DNA from: Volvox africanus
Lineage: Eukaryota > Chlorophyta > Chlorophyceae > Chlamydomonadales > Volvocaceae
Assembly (NCBI GenBank): GCA_030268105.1
Contig: BSDZ01000004.1
Coordinates: 7,669,501 to 7,733,500, forward strand
Direction of reading: 5' to 3'
Length of the DNA stretch: 64,000 nucleotides
In this document: one piece after another, positions 1 to 11,267 of the stretch
How the letters are laid out: each line of letters begins with the position of its first letter
Numbering within the stretch: position 1 is the stretch's first letter
The notes under the pieces: model-generated
The model's input: the letters and a program-made list of their open reading frames with translations, nothing else
What the model was told of the DNA's origin: nothing
Database searches by the model: none
Made by a program: the position numbers and the translations under genes

Positions 1-1590
1 AGGGCCTCTAACTGGCGCATCCTTCGTAAGTGGTTGCTTCTGCCGTACCGTACTGCGTTGTATATATTCCGTATGCAGGGGGCTGAGGTACTGCAGCTGC
101 TGTTGGAGCTCCTCGGTGATCCTGCAGCCAAGGCGGCGCGATGGGGGGCGGTGTCGGCTGCACTGCTGCAGCGGCCCTTCCAGCCGGAGGGCGTGTTGGC
201 GGCTCTCAGACTCACGGATGAGGAAAAGGAGCAATTTAGGTAAGGGTCGTTCTTCATGGCAAGGGGGCATTTAGTTCCATGTACGATTATACAGCACATC
301 CACAAGCATTTCAGGCGTTGAGTTACGGGAGATTGAAGGGATGGAAGGAAGCGGGGCGAAGAGGTTCTGGCTGTATTATCAACGTCTTCTATCCCGCGCA
401 CACAGGGCCCGCTTGGACTCTAAGGACCTGTACGGCACTGCGGATCAGCGTACCTTGCGACACCTACTCGTCCGGTAAGTGCCCGTAAGTTGTATTCTGC
501 CGACATCAGTTCCCCCAGTGGTAGGACATGCCATTTCGGTATGTGGCGCAAGTCGTCACTGCACGACAGAAATCCGACACAACGCCCGGCCCCTGGTTCC
601 TTGGTCGTCCTCCCCTTTCGTGGTACACTCAGGTGTGAGCCGCCCTCTGTTGGCCTCTCTCTCTCCGACTTGAATGGCCTGCTGGTGGAGAGGGTGGTGC
701 CGCAGAGCGCACCGGAGGTGAGTGGAGGGAAGGGGAGATGGAGGGCGGAGCTGAAAGACGAGACTCGGTACTGCTGCTCAGGAGCAAAATACTAGCCGTG
801 TTTCCGGGTGAAGAAAGGTGACAGGACTTATGGCGGGAGGGATGGAGGGAGGGAGAAATGGAAGCCATGGAAAGAAGTTGTGGAATTATTGGATTAGTGG
901 TTGTGGTGAAAGGAAGAGGGGGGAAGGAGGGAAAGGTCCGCATGTTACCATTTGCTGCTGCAACACACTGATGCTGCTCACGTGAACACCTCGCCTCGTG
1001 TTGCCTCTGTAGGGGTCTACATGGCGCAAGACGCGCATGTCCTCGCCGTGCGACCCGCAGTCGGCGTGGCCAGACCCATGGTTCGCCGCCGCCGTCGCTG
1101 CTACCCCCACTGCCACTGCTATACGCAGCAATGAGCACGAGTCCGCCGACGCCGTGTTGCCGTCATCTTCGTACGAGGTCAAGTACTGGTATGAGGTGCA
1201 GCGTCTGAACTGGCACGGAAAGCTCGGGAATATGGTGCTACTGCCGGCCACTGCCTCCAGTGCTGGTTCTGCTACAGCTGATTACGAGGTCAAGGCCGCC
1301 TTATGGCGGCAGGCGGGTGTTGCGTCGCGGCTGCCGGGCTTCACGGGACCCTTGGTGGACGAGCGTGGACGTTACGGCAGGTTTCGTTTCTGCTACGACG
1401 AGTGCCGTCAGCGGCATGCAGGTATGTTGGTTTACATCTGTCAACCCTTAGTGCGTCTTCGACGACTGACCCCCAGGAGAATGATGAAGTGGCGACTTTA
1501 CCCCCTTGCCTACCCCCCTCCCTCTTTCCCCGTCCCCAAATACACATAACAGATATGCTGCAGTACTTGATCGCCGAGTTTGAGCTGTAG
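1..1590 (+). CDS. 3' part of an unidentified multi-exon protein gene
   Basis: Six coding blocks join in one frame: <1..25, 79..239, 364..474, 633..717, 1013..1421, 1553..1590 (stop TAG). Introns are GT-AG and the phases close at each junction. The last 276 or so residues are seen; the 5' end lies outside the window. The joined protein has a helical Leu/Ala-rich start (LLLELLGDPAAKAARWG), a charged stretch (LTDEEKEQFRRFWLYYQRLL), then a Trp/Tyr-rich C-terminal part (SYEVKYWYEVQRLNWHGKLG) and ends LQYLIAEFEL. No signal peptide, membrane segment or known catalytic motif is visible in this part. I do not recognise the family. It converges with the ABC gene at 2421-4029. TGTAA motifs about 200 and 240 bp after the stop fit the 3' end. 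Confidence 0.7.
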
Positions 1591-1789
1591 CCGTCATGGG
1601 CTCAGAGGCTGCACTGCCATCACATTGTGGAGGGCTCTGACTCCGCCGGCCATGGTTCAGTTATATTAAAATTGCACACAGATGAACACTTTTACTGCTG
1701 GCAGTCATAAGAGAGGTTTGGGAGACACGTGGAAAGCGCTCCGAAAATGGGGATCTCATTTTATGAGCCTCCTTGTGTCTGTGTGGACG

Positions 1790-1794
1790 TGTAA
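1790..1794 (+). promoter_or_regulatory. TGTAA poly(A) signal for the first gene
   Basis: TGTAA is the usual polyadenylation signal in chlamydomonad algae. This copy is 200 bp after the stop at 1590, and a second copy lies at 1828-1832. Either could serve; the choice is inferred from position only. Confidence 0.4.
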
Positions 1795-1832
1795 TCGTTT
1801 TCCACCGCGCATGGCGGAGTAGTTTATTGTAA

Positions 1833-2420
1833 GCATGTTTGGTCCTAAAACATAAGTCCGAATGCGCTTCGGATTTTAGGCAATGTCGCTCGCGTTGGTT
1901 GTGTACAGCATGCAGCAAGATTTTTCCTCCTCTTTTGCTCCTGGATTATTTACTTTTAAGAAGCAACCGATTAGTGAGTTAGCTGGGGCCGGTAGCTGAT
2001 GAGTGTGGTACTGTAGCGATGAGGGATAGTGAAGGGTATGTTGCAAAGCAATATAGTGGAGTAGCACCTGAAAGGCTACAAGACAGGAGAGTGACTTCGA
2101 TGCGCGGTTCGCTTGATAAACTTATAGTACATTCCGATGATGTGGTTGGCCCTCACAAATGGCGGCCTCCTCTCCATTCGGCTTATTATCCCCTTCTTTC
2201 TCCCGGCTGCTCCGCATCCCCTTCAAATCTGTGTATCAGAATATTCTCTCTCCACTAATCTGACATGTTCCTTTCGGTTCTCGCAACCACTCTGGTGGTC
2301 TGGAGCCTGCCCCCAACAACCCCCCCCACACACACATCATTATAACCAGCTATAAAATCAACGCGCGGGCCAATATTTGCCAAATAGAATTTACGCTGAA
2401 TCCAACAATCCATCACCGTG
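1833..2420. other. Intergenic region between convergent genes
   Basis: It lies between the 3' end of the first gene (+) and the stop of the ABC ATPase gene (-). It holds only short frames with no recognisable motif. It probably contains the 3' UTR of the ABC gene on the minus strand. Confidence 0.5.
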
Positions 2421-4029
2421 TTAGCTCTCACCACCAGAGCGGCCGTCACGACGCACGGCTGATGCCGGCAACGACGTGTCCGAATATCTGCTGTACGCCG
2501 CATCCCTTTCGCCTCCAAGCAACTCTGCTGGGCCGCCCACTAACGGCCGCATCGCTGCCACCAATCCTCCGCCGCCCGGGGTAATTACTGCCACGTTGCC
2601 GACGACCCCTCCAGCTGCAGCCACTGCGAGCGGTGGCGGCAGTGAAGAATGCCGTATGGAAGTTGCAGATACTCTACCACCGCTACCGCCAGTGACGGAG
2701 CCACCGTCAGTGTCCGAGTCCGTCAATACTTGTACTACCGGCGGCAGCGGTGCCATGGGAGGCGGCGGGAGATGTACGATAGTTCCCAGTGGCAGCTCTA
2801 ACAACCGGCCACCGACGCGTGAAGGTTGTTGGGGGTCGTGTGTTACCCAAACCAGCGCCGCGCCACAATTCGAAAGCACACGCTCCACCCTGTCCGTTTG
2901 TCATGCAGTTGTTAGGGTCGACAGTTGAAATTTGGAATTGGGGATCTGTAAAAGTTGAGGGTTGGGTGTGACGTCTCTAAAGCCAACCTTTCACAACTGC
3001 ATATGCCACGGGCGCTAAGCTGACCCGCGGCTCACATAAACCATCCCACCACATCCCCGCCACCCCGAATCCCGCCCACCTCAGTGTGGATAGGGGGTCG
3101 CAGGCGCTGGAGGGCTCATCCAGCAGCAGGACCTGGGGGCCCAGAGCCAGTGAGATGGCCAGAGCCACCCGCTGCGACTGACCTCCCTTTGCAAAATGGG
3201 AAGGGAGAGGGATGAAAAAGCATAAAAACCACCGGGAAGAAGGCATCCACGTCGGCTAGCAGGTAAAATGTGAATCGGCGTGTTGGGACGTGTTGGGCAG
3301 GCTTTCCCCCCTTTCCCGTTTTCGTCTACTCCCTCATCTCACCGACAACTCGCTCCATTGCTGGTTCAGCACCAGCTGCTCAAGCCCCAATGCGTGGACC
3401 AGTGCCGGCAGATCCCCCCGCGGCCGTGCACGTTGCGCAGAGAACCGCTGGGACTGAAAGTATAGCTCGGCCGGGGTGCCTTTCAGGCTGCTGGCACGTG
3501 ACTGCTGGACGTACGACACGGCGGTGCGCCACGCCGGATACCCAACGTGTGCTGGCGGACAGCCGTGTAGCAGAAGCGTGCCGCCCTTACGTATGGGGAG
3601 GGGGAGAAATGGGGGGATGGTGGGGGATGGCAATGAGAAAATATATCGATGTAATTGCGAAGGATGAATGAGAGTCCAGAGAAACGACGGGAGCAGCTGG
3701 GGGTTAAATGGAAGGTAAGGCTGAAGGAAGGCTAAGAGTATCGTGAGGGGCGATAAAGCATGAAGATTGTGGCGCAACCTGGGAGCGAAATGCCGTGTTA
3801 AAACGAATACTAGGTGGCAAGGGGTTTCGAGGTCGATGATAAAAATCCAGAGTTATACCTGAGGGTGGTCTAGACAAGCCAGAGCCCGCAAGAGGAGAGA
3901 TTTGCCAACTCCGCTGGGTCCACGAATAAAAAGTATTTCACCTGGCTCCAAAGTGAAGGAAATATTGGCTAGGATGTTCCGGTCCGCCACATCGCGACGA
4001 AGATTGCGGACCTCCAATAATGTTGTCAT
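2421..4029 (-). CDS. Soluble ABC transporter ATPase subunit, FetA(YbbL)/STAR1-like
   Basis: Join on the minus strand of 4029..3859, 3585..3343, 3186..3080 and 2889..2421; all phases close, giving 329 residues from an ATG at 4029. Visible motifs: Walker A GPSGVGKS (37-44), a Q-loop region (VSYVQQS), signature LSGGQSQR (137-144), Walker B VLLLDEP (157-163) and the H-loop VTHD (189-192). The single ATP-binding domain has no membrane span. The layout matches bacterial FetA/YbbL and plant STAR1, half-transporter ATPases that pair with a separate membrane subunit; no such subunit is in this window. After about residue 215 comes a Pro/Gly/Ala/Ser-rich tail of about 115 residues not typical of the family. 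There is no obvious transit peptide. Substrate unknown (metal or UDP-sugar export is known for relatives). Confidence 0.85.
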
Positions 4030-5659
4030 AGCTGTTACTTTGACGTAAGATAAAGATCATATTATGTGATTCGTGTATGGTTGCTTTACAGTGCCCGATG
4101 ATTTCTTTCTAGCCTTGCCCTGTCGACGACGGCCTCAAGGTTTGTGAAAACAGAGATGCATCAATAATGATAATTACTCAGTTTTGGAGGAAATTGAAGT
4201 GTGGCCCATTACGAAATAGCTCTTTGTCGATCGCTCAATCTTCGATGCTTTTAGGGTGTCATACCGGTGTCGTTCAATCCACCTGTTAATTGCTTCATTC
4301 GGAATCGCGGCTTGTAGTTATCAAACATAATATTGAAACATATTAGAAGCGCAAAATGTAGTTTATATAAAATAGATGCGGTGGAAGTCATCGGGAGCCT
4401 TTCTAGGATTCAACGCAAATGCGGTAAATTCTACGAACCAAACGGTACACCATTCCCCAGATAAGAGTTTAGGTTTGCACCACCCAGATAAACCAACACC
4501 AAAACATTCACAAGTGATTCCTAACAACATAATGTTTTACAGACAAATTTTACATGTATTTCATAAAGTGACAGCAATGCTCGGCAACTGATATCCTTGA
4601 ACCTGCCGTAACCTGCAGCGAATCCCTGCTGAGAGGTAAGAATTCTCCCACCCCAGCACTTGCATACTGATCGGGGGTTCACTACGTACTACAAAGATGG
4701 CACCTTAACTATATTTGGGGTCCGTCGGCCACATAGTCTACAAAAGCCACCAGAAGCCCGCGATCCTGAGGACACAGACTCCAGACACAGAAGAGCTCCA
4801 GCAACCTTCGACGGACAGTTGGGAGTTTAAGTACGACTTTGTACGCCTGTATACCCTACACTAAACTATCCAGGTGTTCATACTTCAACAAATCAACAAG
4901 GACTTTAAAATTCCTCGACCTCCACGTCCTGCAATCGTTAGTATCAAAATGCAACCAGATATCACAACTTCCAACAGGATGTTGGGTGCGAAACACCAAA
5001 ACCATAACCATCAACATAACGACCATCACCATCATGACCACCAAGCACGTTTCCTTGCTGCCGGCAACTTCCCACCGCTCCTGGAAGCCCCAACACGGCA
5101 TTCCGGAACGTCCCGGAGGACGTGATGTTCTCTCGGCATAGCCTCCTTACCCCCAAAAAACACCACCAACCTCCACCACAACCATTCTGTAACCCCCTGT
5201 GTCGCAAAAATTAGTATCCAAATAATCCCGATAGTGGCGATGTCTCTTTTGCCCTGGAGGACTTCTCTGCTGGAACACTCTGGAAGAATGTACAACAACG
5301 CCTAAGATGTACAACAGGGAATACCGTGATGTTTTTACTCCCTGGTGCCAAAACATAAGGCAGGCACGTGCCGTACATATTGCCCTGAAAAAAATTTAGT
5401 GGTACATGAAAAACAGCAATATCTGTCGCACAAACCGAACTGCACTCACTTTAAAATGTTCATCATACCGAAGGTTCTTAACCTTCTTCGCAATGCTTTT
5501 AAGCTTCTGTCGCTTCGTCCGCGTCCGCAAAACCAGGGTGATTGACCCGTGGGTCAGTGGCGACAGAGCGGCGAATCCTGCACCGAATCTCGTACTACGA
5601 ACCTGCGCGGGGTTGCCAAGATTCCCTTCTCATTAGCTCTATAGCATTTCCCCTACCGC
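4030..5659. other. Intergenic region, AT-richer, possible decayed retroelement
   Basis: No intact gene is seen. Around 4740-5000 two adjacent plus-strand frames read like a broken reverse transcriptase: YDFVRLYT in one frame and CIPYTKL in the next, a pattern like the DF..LYTNIP core of Penelope-type reverse transcriptases. The rest shows only short frames. The upstream promoter of the ABC gene should lie in 4030-4300. Confidence 0.3.
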
Positions 5660-5664
5660 TTACA
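5660..5664 (-). promoter_or_regulatory. TGTAA poly(A) signal for the DAO-family gene
   Basis: TTACA on the plus strand is TGTAA on the minus strand, 43 bp beyond the stop codon at 5709-5707. Position and motif fit an algal polyadenylation signal. Confidence 0.5.
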
Positions 5665-5706
5665 TCTCCGCTCCTTTCTCCCTTTAAAACCCTAACCCAG
5701 AAGCAC

Positions 5707-8700
5707 TCAGTCGGCAGCTGCGTCCGGCCCCAGGACGGTGGGTGTGGCGGGTCCAAATCGTTCCGCGGCCGGCAGCCATGTTGCGGGAAAGTTGGGGTCG
5801 TACGGCAGCCCCGAAACCATGTCGGCCAGCACGCGTCCACAGCTGAATGTGCGGGTCATGCCATGACCGCTGAAGCCCGCCGCGACAAACTGAACGTCGT
5901 CGATAGCAGTTGGGGATGTTAGGAGGGAGGGGGAGTTCCCGGGGGAAGTTAGTGGGGGCCAAAGGAGAAGGGGGGGGTGCTGGACAAGGGCACTGAAGCT
6001 TACTTTTGGGAGTAAAGCACCTTACATGTATGACATCATATGCCACATAAATGATGAATAATATTAAGATGATGAACATATTTTTACGAAACTCAACTCC
6101 CAATTATACATCCTACGATGTATTCATAAAAAATAGTATAACTTGTCATATAAACATATCATAATAATGTGTGGCGTATTAGGAGGTATTCATTACATAT
6201 TACAAGACGCAGTGGCGGTCGCCACCTCCACTTGACGCCTGCCGTACCTGACCGTGACGGCCCGGCATAGGGCCCACGAAAGGAAACCGGTCCCGGGTGA
6301 AACCCAAGATGCCGCTCCACTCCACCTCAGGATTGAGTCCCCCGCCAAAGGCCCGGGGGAAGTGCTCGGGGAGATAGGCGTGGAGCTCCTGCCTTATACG
6401 ATCACGCAACGATGCGTCGTCGTACACGCCCCACTCAAGGTCGGGTACGACATCCCGAAACCCGCCCACCACGACGCGCCCGTCCTCGCGGCGGGACCAG
6501 TACACGTAACCCCCACGGGCGAAGAAAGCAGCGTCCATGGGGAAGACAGGGGCGGGTATGGCAGCGGCAGCCCCGGGGGCGTTGGTGGCGGCGACGTGGT
6601 TCCGTACAGGCACTAGCGCGCCGCGTAGCTCTGGTAGTAAAGATGAACCATAGGCGTTAGTACAGTGTACGACTCGGCGAGCCAGCAGCGATTCCCCCGT
6701 CTCGGTAGTGACCTGGAAGGTTTTGCGTCGGCGTGAGCCGCTAACGATAACGGTACGGTAACGGTAAATGTAACCGTGAGAGGAACGGCAATCGCCACCA
6801 CGGCATCATTAAATGTATAACCTGGGTTTTTTTAACCCTTATACTCTGACAGCCTTTCCCGAGAACAAAAAAAGGCTTCGGTGGACATCAATGAGAAGGG
6901 GATGATAACCGCGATAACATTAAAAGCCCACCACCCATGGTAAGCCCAACGCACGCCATTCCTTAGAGCACCCTCCCTCCCCTCCCTCCCTCCCTCCCTC
7001 ACTCCCTCCGCCTCACGCAATAACCCCCGGCCCTGTCCCCGGGACCCCCCGCACCTTCAGCAGAGGAGCTGAGGCTTTGTCGAGAGGCTCCGTATACGAG
7101 CTCTGCGGTACGGCAGGAAGAACGATTTTCCTTAGCGTTCGTACATCGCCTTAACCGTAATTTCAACGGATTAATAATCGCGGGCAATCATTTTGATGTC
7201 GTACTGCTTGAAGATATAATGTTATATGCGGCATGAGCAACAAAATCTGTCGACAAATGCACCACCAGTAAGTAATACTTGACTTCATGAATCACTTGAA
7301 CATGATGAGATGCCAGAACTTAAAAACAATAGTTATAATCCAATTTCGGGTAATTACGGCGCAATTCGACAGACTGGCGAGTCCCCACCTCCTAGCTCAC
7401 CGCTACTCACGGGACGAAGCGATTTTCACACCCCCAGATTACCACCGGGGTAGTGGTTGTGGTGGTTGTGGTGGTTTAAACGGCCCCTGTCTCTGGTCCC
7501 TCTTTTTTCTGTACCCGATCTACAGCAGCAGCTGGCGTCCAGAGAGAGAGAATGTTATTCGTCACCTCCCCCACCGCGAGCAGCCCCTGATGCTGATGTA
7601 CGTGGCCCACGCCGCCGTCGTACGATACCTGCGTTACCGCTGCCACGCGTGTGTTTTCCGCCACTACCAGCCCCTCCGTGGGCCCTGCTGCAGCCGCCAT
7701 CCGTGCAAGCGCGTGTACGAGCCGCGCCGCCCACACACGTGACACGCCGGGTTGCCGTACAGCGCCGACGAAGGCATCCGTACCGAACAAGGTGGATGTC
7801 TCCCGGTGAGAGAGGGGCTCCGCATCCGTATGTATACCGAACTGGGTTTAAAGAGTTTTTAGGGTTTTTAGGGGGTATGCGTGAGTGGGAGAGGTTGTGA
7901 GGTGGGGGATTAGGAGGTCGCGGCGGGAAATGTGTGCAAGTGCATACACACATGCACATGCGCTGGGGGAAATAAATATACGCCATAAGGACACGTGATG
8001 ACTGTATTTGGTGCATCCTAGTACGGCTCGGTTTTTACATGCAGTACTCTCGGCCACTTCGATTTTGACACCCGGTTCGCCGTACCTGCTGCATGAGCTT
8101 CAGTTCTTCAAGTTCAGCCTCCATCTCCTGCTGGGTCTCGTACACATAGAACCCACCATCACCAAAGGGCGCGTACCGTACCTCCTCCTCCAAGCCGTTT
8201 GACTTGATGAACTGAGTCACCTCAGATAGACATTGCAGCTCGAAGGCCATCATCCGAGAAGCCTCCGTAGTGCCGTACCGGTCGGCGGTTTTGACCCATG
8301 GGGCGTTTAGCCTTTGGGTACGACAGAGAACAGGAGAGGATGGTAGACCGCGGGGAGGGAAGGGGGAACATTTGGACACTCTAGGACGCACCTAGGCCGC
8401 AACAGTATCGGTTCAGTATCGCGCGACGCCCCTGCCTTATCGGCCTGGATTGTCTTTTCGGCAAAAGGTAGGGCCCACGTTCGTATATGTTCGTTTAATT
8501 GTTCACATTTCACGGTGTGACTTGAGGCTGCTTCAAATCTTCGTCACAGGGGCTTATGTCCGATGTCGTGGTTTCCCCATCGACTTTGTTGCATTCGGTT
8601 AAAACATGTCCGGCCAACTCACGCGGGCCAGAGCAGTCCTCCATTTCTTCCAGTTGCCCCGTGGCTTAGCTGCCTAGCTTCCATCAATACAACCTGCGAG

Positions 8701-9299
8701 GAAAATGAAGAGCCGTCAAAGAGAAGAAGAAGCGCAGAATTCGATAATAGACCAAGAAATAAGAATTTGTGTAAATCTATCTACTTCATTGCGTACAAAG
8801 ATTTACTACAGCGGAGTTCCCACACAGACTACCGGCCACTGCTACATTATGCAACTGAAACCGCGGCAACTGCAAAAAGAAAACAGGCTCTCCAGAAGAT
8901 GAAGCAATTTTAAAGATTTATATCATTACATCTGATTTTGAGATATACAAATTACATGTTGGAATGCTCCTATGTAATCCGATGGGCATCCGACCGCCAA
9001 TTGTAGCATGGACGGTTCGAAGCACCCCAAGCCCTTCCTCGGATGGAACGCTCACGCACCTGAAGGTCGGGACGGGTCTTGCGAAGATGGTAAGCCGTAC
9101 TGACACCCGCAATACCACCGCCGATAATGACGACATCGGCAGCTTGAGGAAGCGATGGCCTCGGCTGACCACAGGTGGATGGTGCCGGACGAGACATAAT
9201 AGGATTCATTGCACCAGGAAATGCTTTTATCCAATAAGATATTGTTGGTTTCGGGACAGGGGTTGGAACGCCCACTCGCGACGTGACAGTGTGCTGCAT
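5707..9299 (-). CDS. FAD-dependent oxidoreductase, DAO family
   Basis: Minus-strand model: 9299..9060, 8444..8392, 8311..8086, 7841..7629, 6712..6248, 5889..5707, with all phases closing, for 459 residues. The first ATG in frame (9299) is used. The N-terminal 50 or so residues are Pro/Ser/Arg-rich and could be a transit peptide. The FAD-binding dinucleotide motif [10 protein letters not shown] ends near residue 65. Family blocks follow: [22 protein letters not shown], the long exon with HCTNAYG and [15 protein letters not shown], and the closing [11 protein letters not shown] (400-410), which binds FAD in this family. It should oxidise an amine or amino-acid substrate; the substrate is not inferable. 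The second exon (53 nt) is uncertain: it fits by phase but lacks the expected GATGRNGGH motif and the preceding strand. Confidence 0.8.
7855..7874. repeat. Short telomere-like repeat inside an intron
   Basis: Two head-to-tail copies of TTTTTAGGG, close to the chlamydomonad telomere unit TTTTAGGG, in the intron between exons 3 and 4 of the DAO gene, just before the splice acceptor on the minus strand. Confidence 0.5.
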
Positions 9300-9323
9300 G
9301 GTGAAAACTGCGCAGAGCGCCAA

Positions 9324-11267
9324 GCCTTAAGGCAAGAGCAGGTCGTAGGTAGATCCTGGTCAGTGTTACTTGTCTCCTGTAGAAGTTTATAAGCAGAGCG
9401 ACTCGGTATAGAAGGTGGTGCGTGGTCACGGTGACGTGTTGCCTTGGTTGGCCACGGCAACCATCAACTCGCAATCAGCGAAGGATGAAGGACCAATAAA
9501 CGTTTACAGATGCCATATGCCGCTTTTTGAGAGCGCCTTTCATGTTTCGCTACGCTATGGCCTTCAAGAGATGGGAGCATGAACGAACCTCAAGGCACTC
9601 CTTCAAGAAACAAGCACCGACTTAGGCGGGACACCTTCAGAGCATTTTAATAAATATTAGACTGCCTATATTGGACGAAGAAGCCTCAGTGACGTTTTGA
9701 AAGACAAGGGTTTTTAAAGTTGCGAAACGGGGTAGAACGCCCTAAGCTAGAATAATAATTACATGAGCCTTTGTGTAAAAACCTAAAGTTAGCTTAGTAT
9801 ATTACTTCTAATGCTCCCGCAAAAACTCGACTGGGTTTATACCACTTGCCCTCCCGTCGTTGAAACGGTTGCAGTCCCTCCGAAACCATCCCACATCATG
9901 AATTTACGACAGCTTCATAAAAGTGCAACGAAAAGATCATATTGATTTATCAAAAATGCTAGGATGATCTGAATAAATAAGTAAACGGCTGCTGGCGGCC
10001 AGTGCTGTTATTGCGCTTGCCATTCGGTTGTCTTGCTTACGACCAAGCGTTAAGGTTGCCTCCGCAGGTCTTTATCTACACACACCTTCTAAAATAATGT
10101 ATTTAATTACGCTTAAATCTAGAGTGATATAATTTTCACCCGGCTCGGCTTTTGTGGGCGTGGCTTTCTAACCGTTGGCGTCACTTATCAAGGTCAAAAC
10201 TTGAAAGTCCTCGAGCAGGACTCGCACCATTTCGAATCATGATCTCTTAATATAATACTCGCTCTATCTATATATTATGTTCGTTTCATTGAATTGATAA
10301 TACCTGAACACGGGGCAAGGCAACAAGCTGATGGCAGCAATTGGTGGCAGCAATTGGTTTGCGACTGCGTGCGGCGACACTGCGTATTACGGCTAACAAC
10401 TGCGTCTGGGAAAATAAGGTGAGTGCCAGGCCTGCTGTAGGCATCTTGCCTTGCCCTTGTTCGTAACACCCTGTCACACGGTGTGATCAAACCCGTGGCT
10501 TCAGCAGTAGCGCAGGCTCTTTCAAGGACAGGACACGACATCGCAGATCCTAGAGCTGAAGGAAGGAAGCCGCACATAAATGCGTCAGTGCGAATCTTTC
10601 AAGCGTGGAATATGAGAAACGGCAAGCAGCACCCTGCAGCACTGGTCGTTTTCGGGCTGTGGCTTTCTCGTGTGCCAATCATTTCTGCGGCAGTCCGCAA
10701 GTCACATGTTTAAAGGATTCTTACGATTTCTCTCTATCACGACTGTAAGGATTGGTTGAGTCACGGGCACACGGACAGTCGGGTTGCTGGTTCATGGCTT
10801 TCGGTTAGTAGTTTATTAATCTGGCGCACCTGAAGGGTTCCTTGCCACATTCATGGATAATATCTGTGGAAATGGAAAATAGTATAGCAGCTATAATGCG
10901 AGGTTCCATTTCTGAATAATTGTGCCGATTTGGCTCTCCAAGTCAGCTTAACAAGGGAAGGGGCAAAGGTACAAACCATGAAACGAGACCTTGCATGTGT
11001 AAACTTCTTAACTCTTCTTAATGATCATTTCTTCTTTTCTCTAGCCACCAGAGAGCGTATAGGGTTTCAATCCGTACAGGCGTTTTCGGACAATTTTCTT
11101 GATCGGCTCTACCGAGAATGCAGAGCCTAGACTACCAATATATTCCATAGACGATCTTTAGAATGCCACTTTGTACGTCGAGGCTCCGGCTAATTATAGC
11201 TGAATAGGTCTGCTGCCATCTACGAACTATTTCGACGAGATCGCTCAACCTTACTGGTATTCCATTG
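9324..11267. other. Intergenic region between divergent genes
   Basis: It separates the DAO gene (-) from the RNase T2 gene (+). I see no coding exon, RNA gene or repeat family here. Both promoters should be inside it. Base composition is AT-richer than the flanking exons. Confidence 0.5.

Noticed and set aside
2476..2928. Plus-strand 150-residue frame opposite the ABC ATPase last exon
   Set aside because: The minus strand carries the H-loop motif VTHD and joins the ABC exons in phase; the plus frame is low-complexity shadow.
10160..10260. Possible tRNA-like segment
   Set aside because: No T-arm GGTTCGAATCC-like sequence with matching acceptor stem could be formed.
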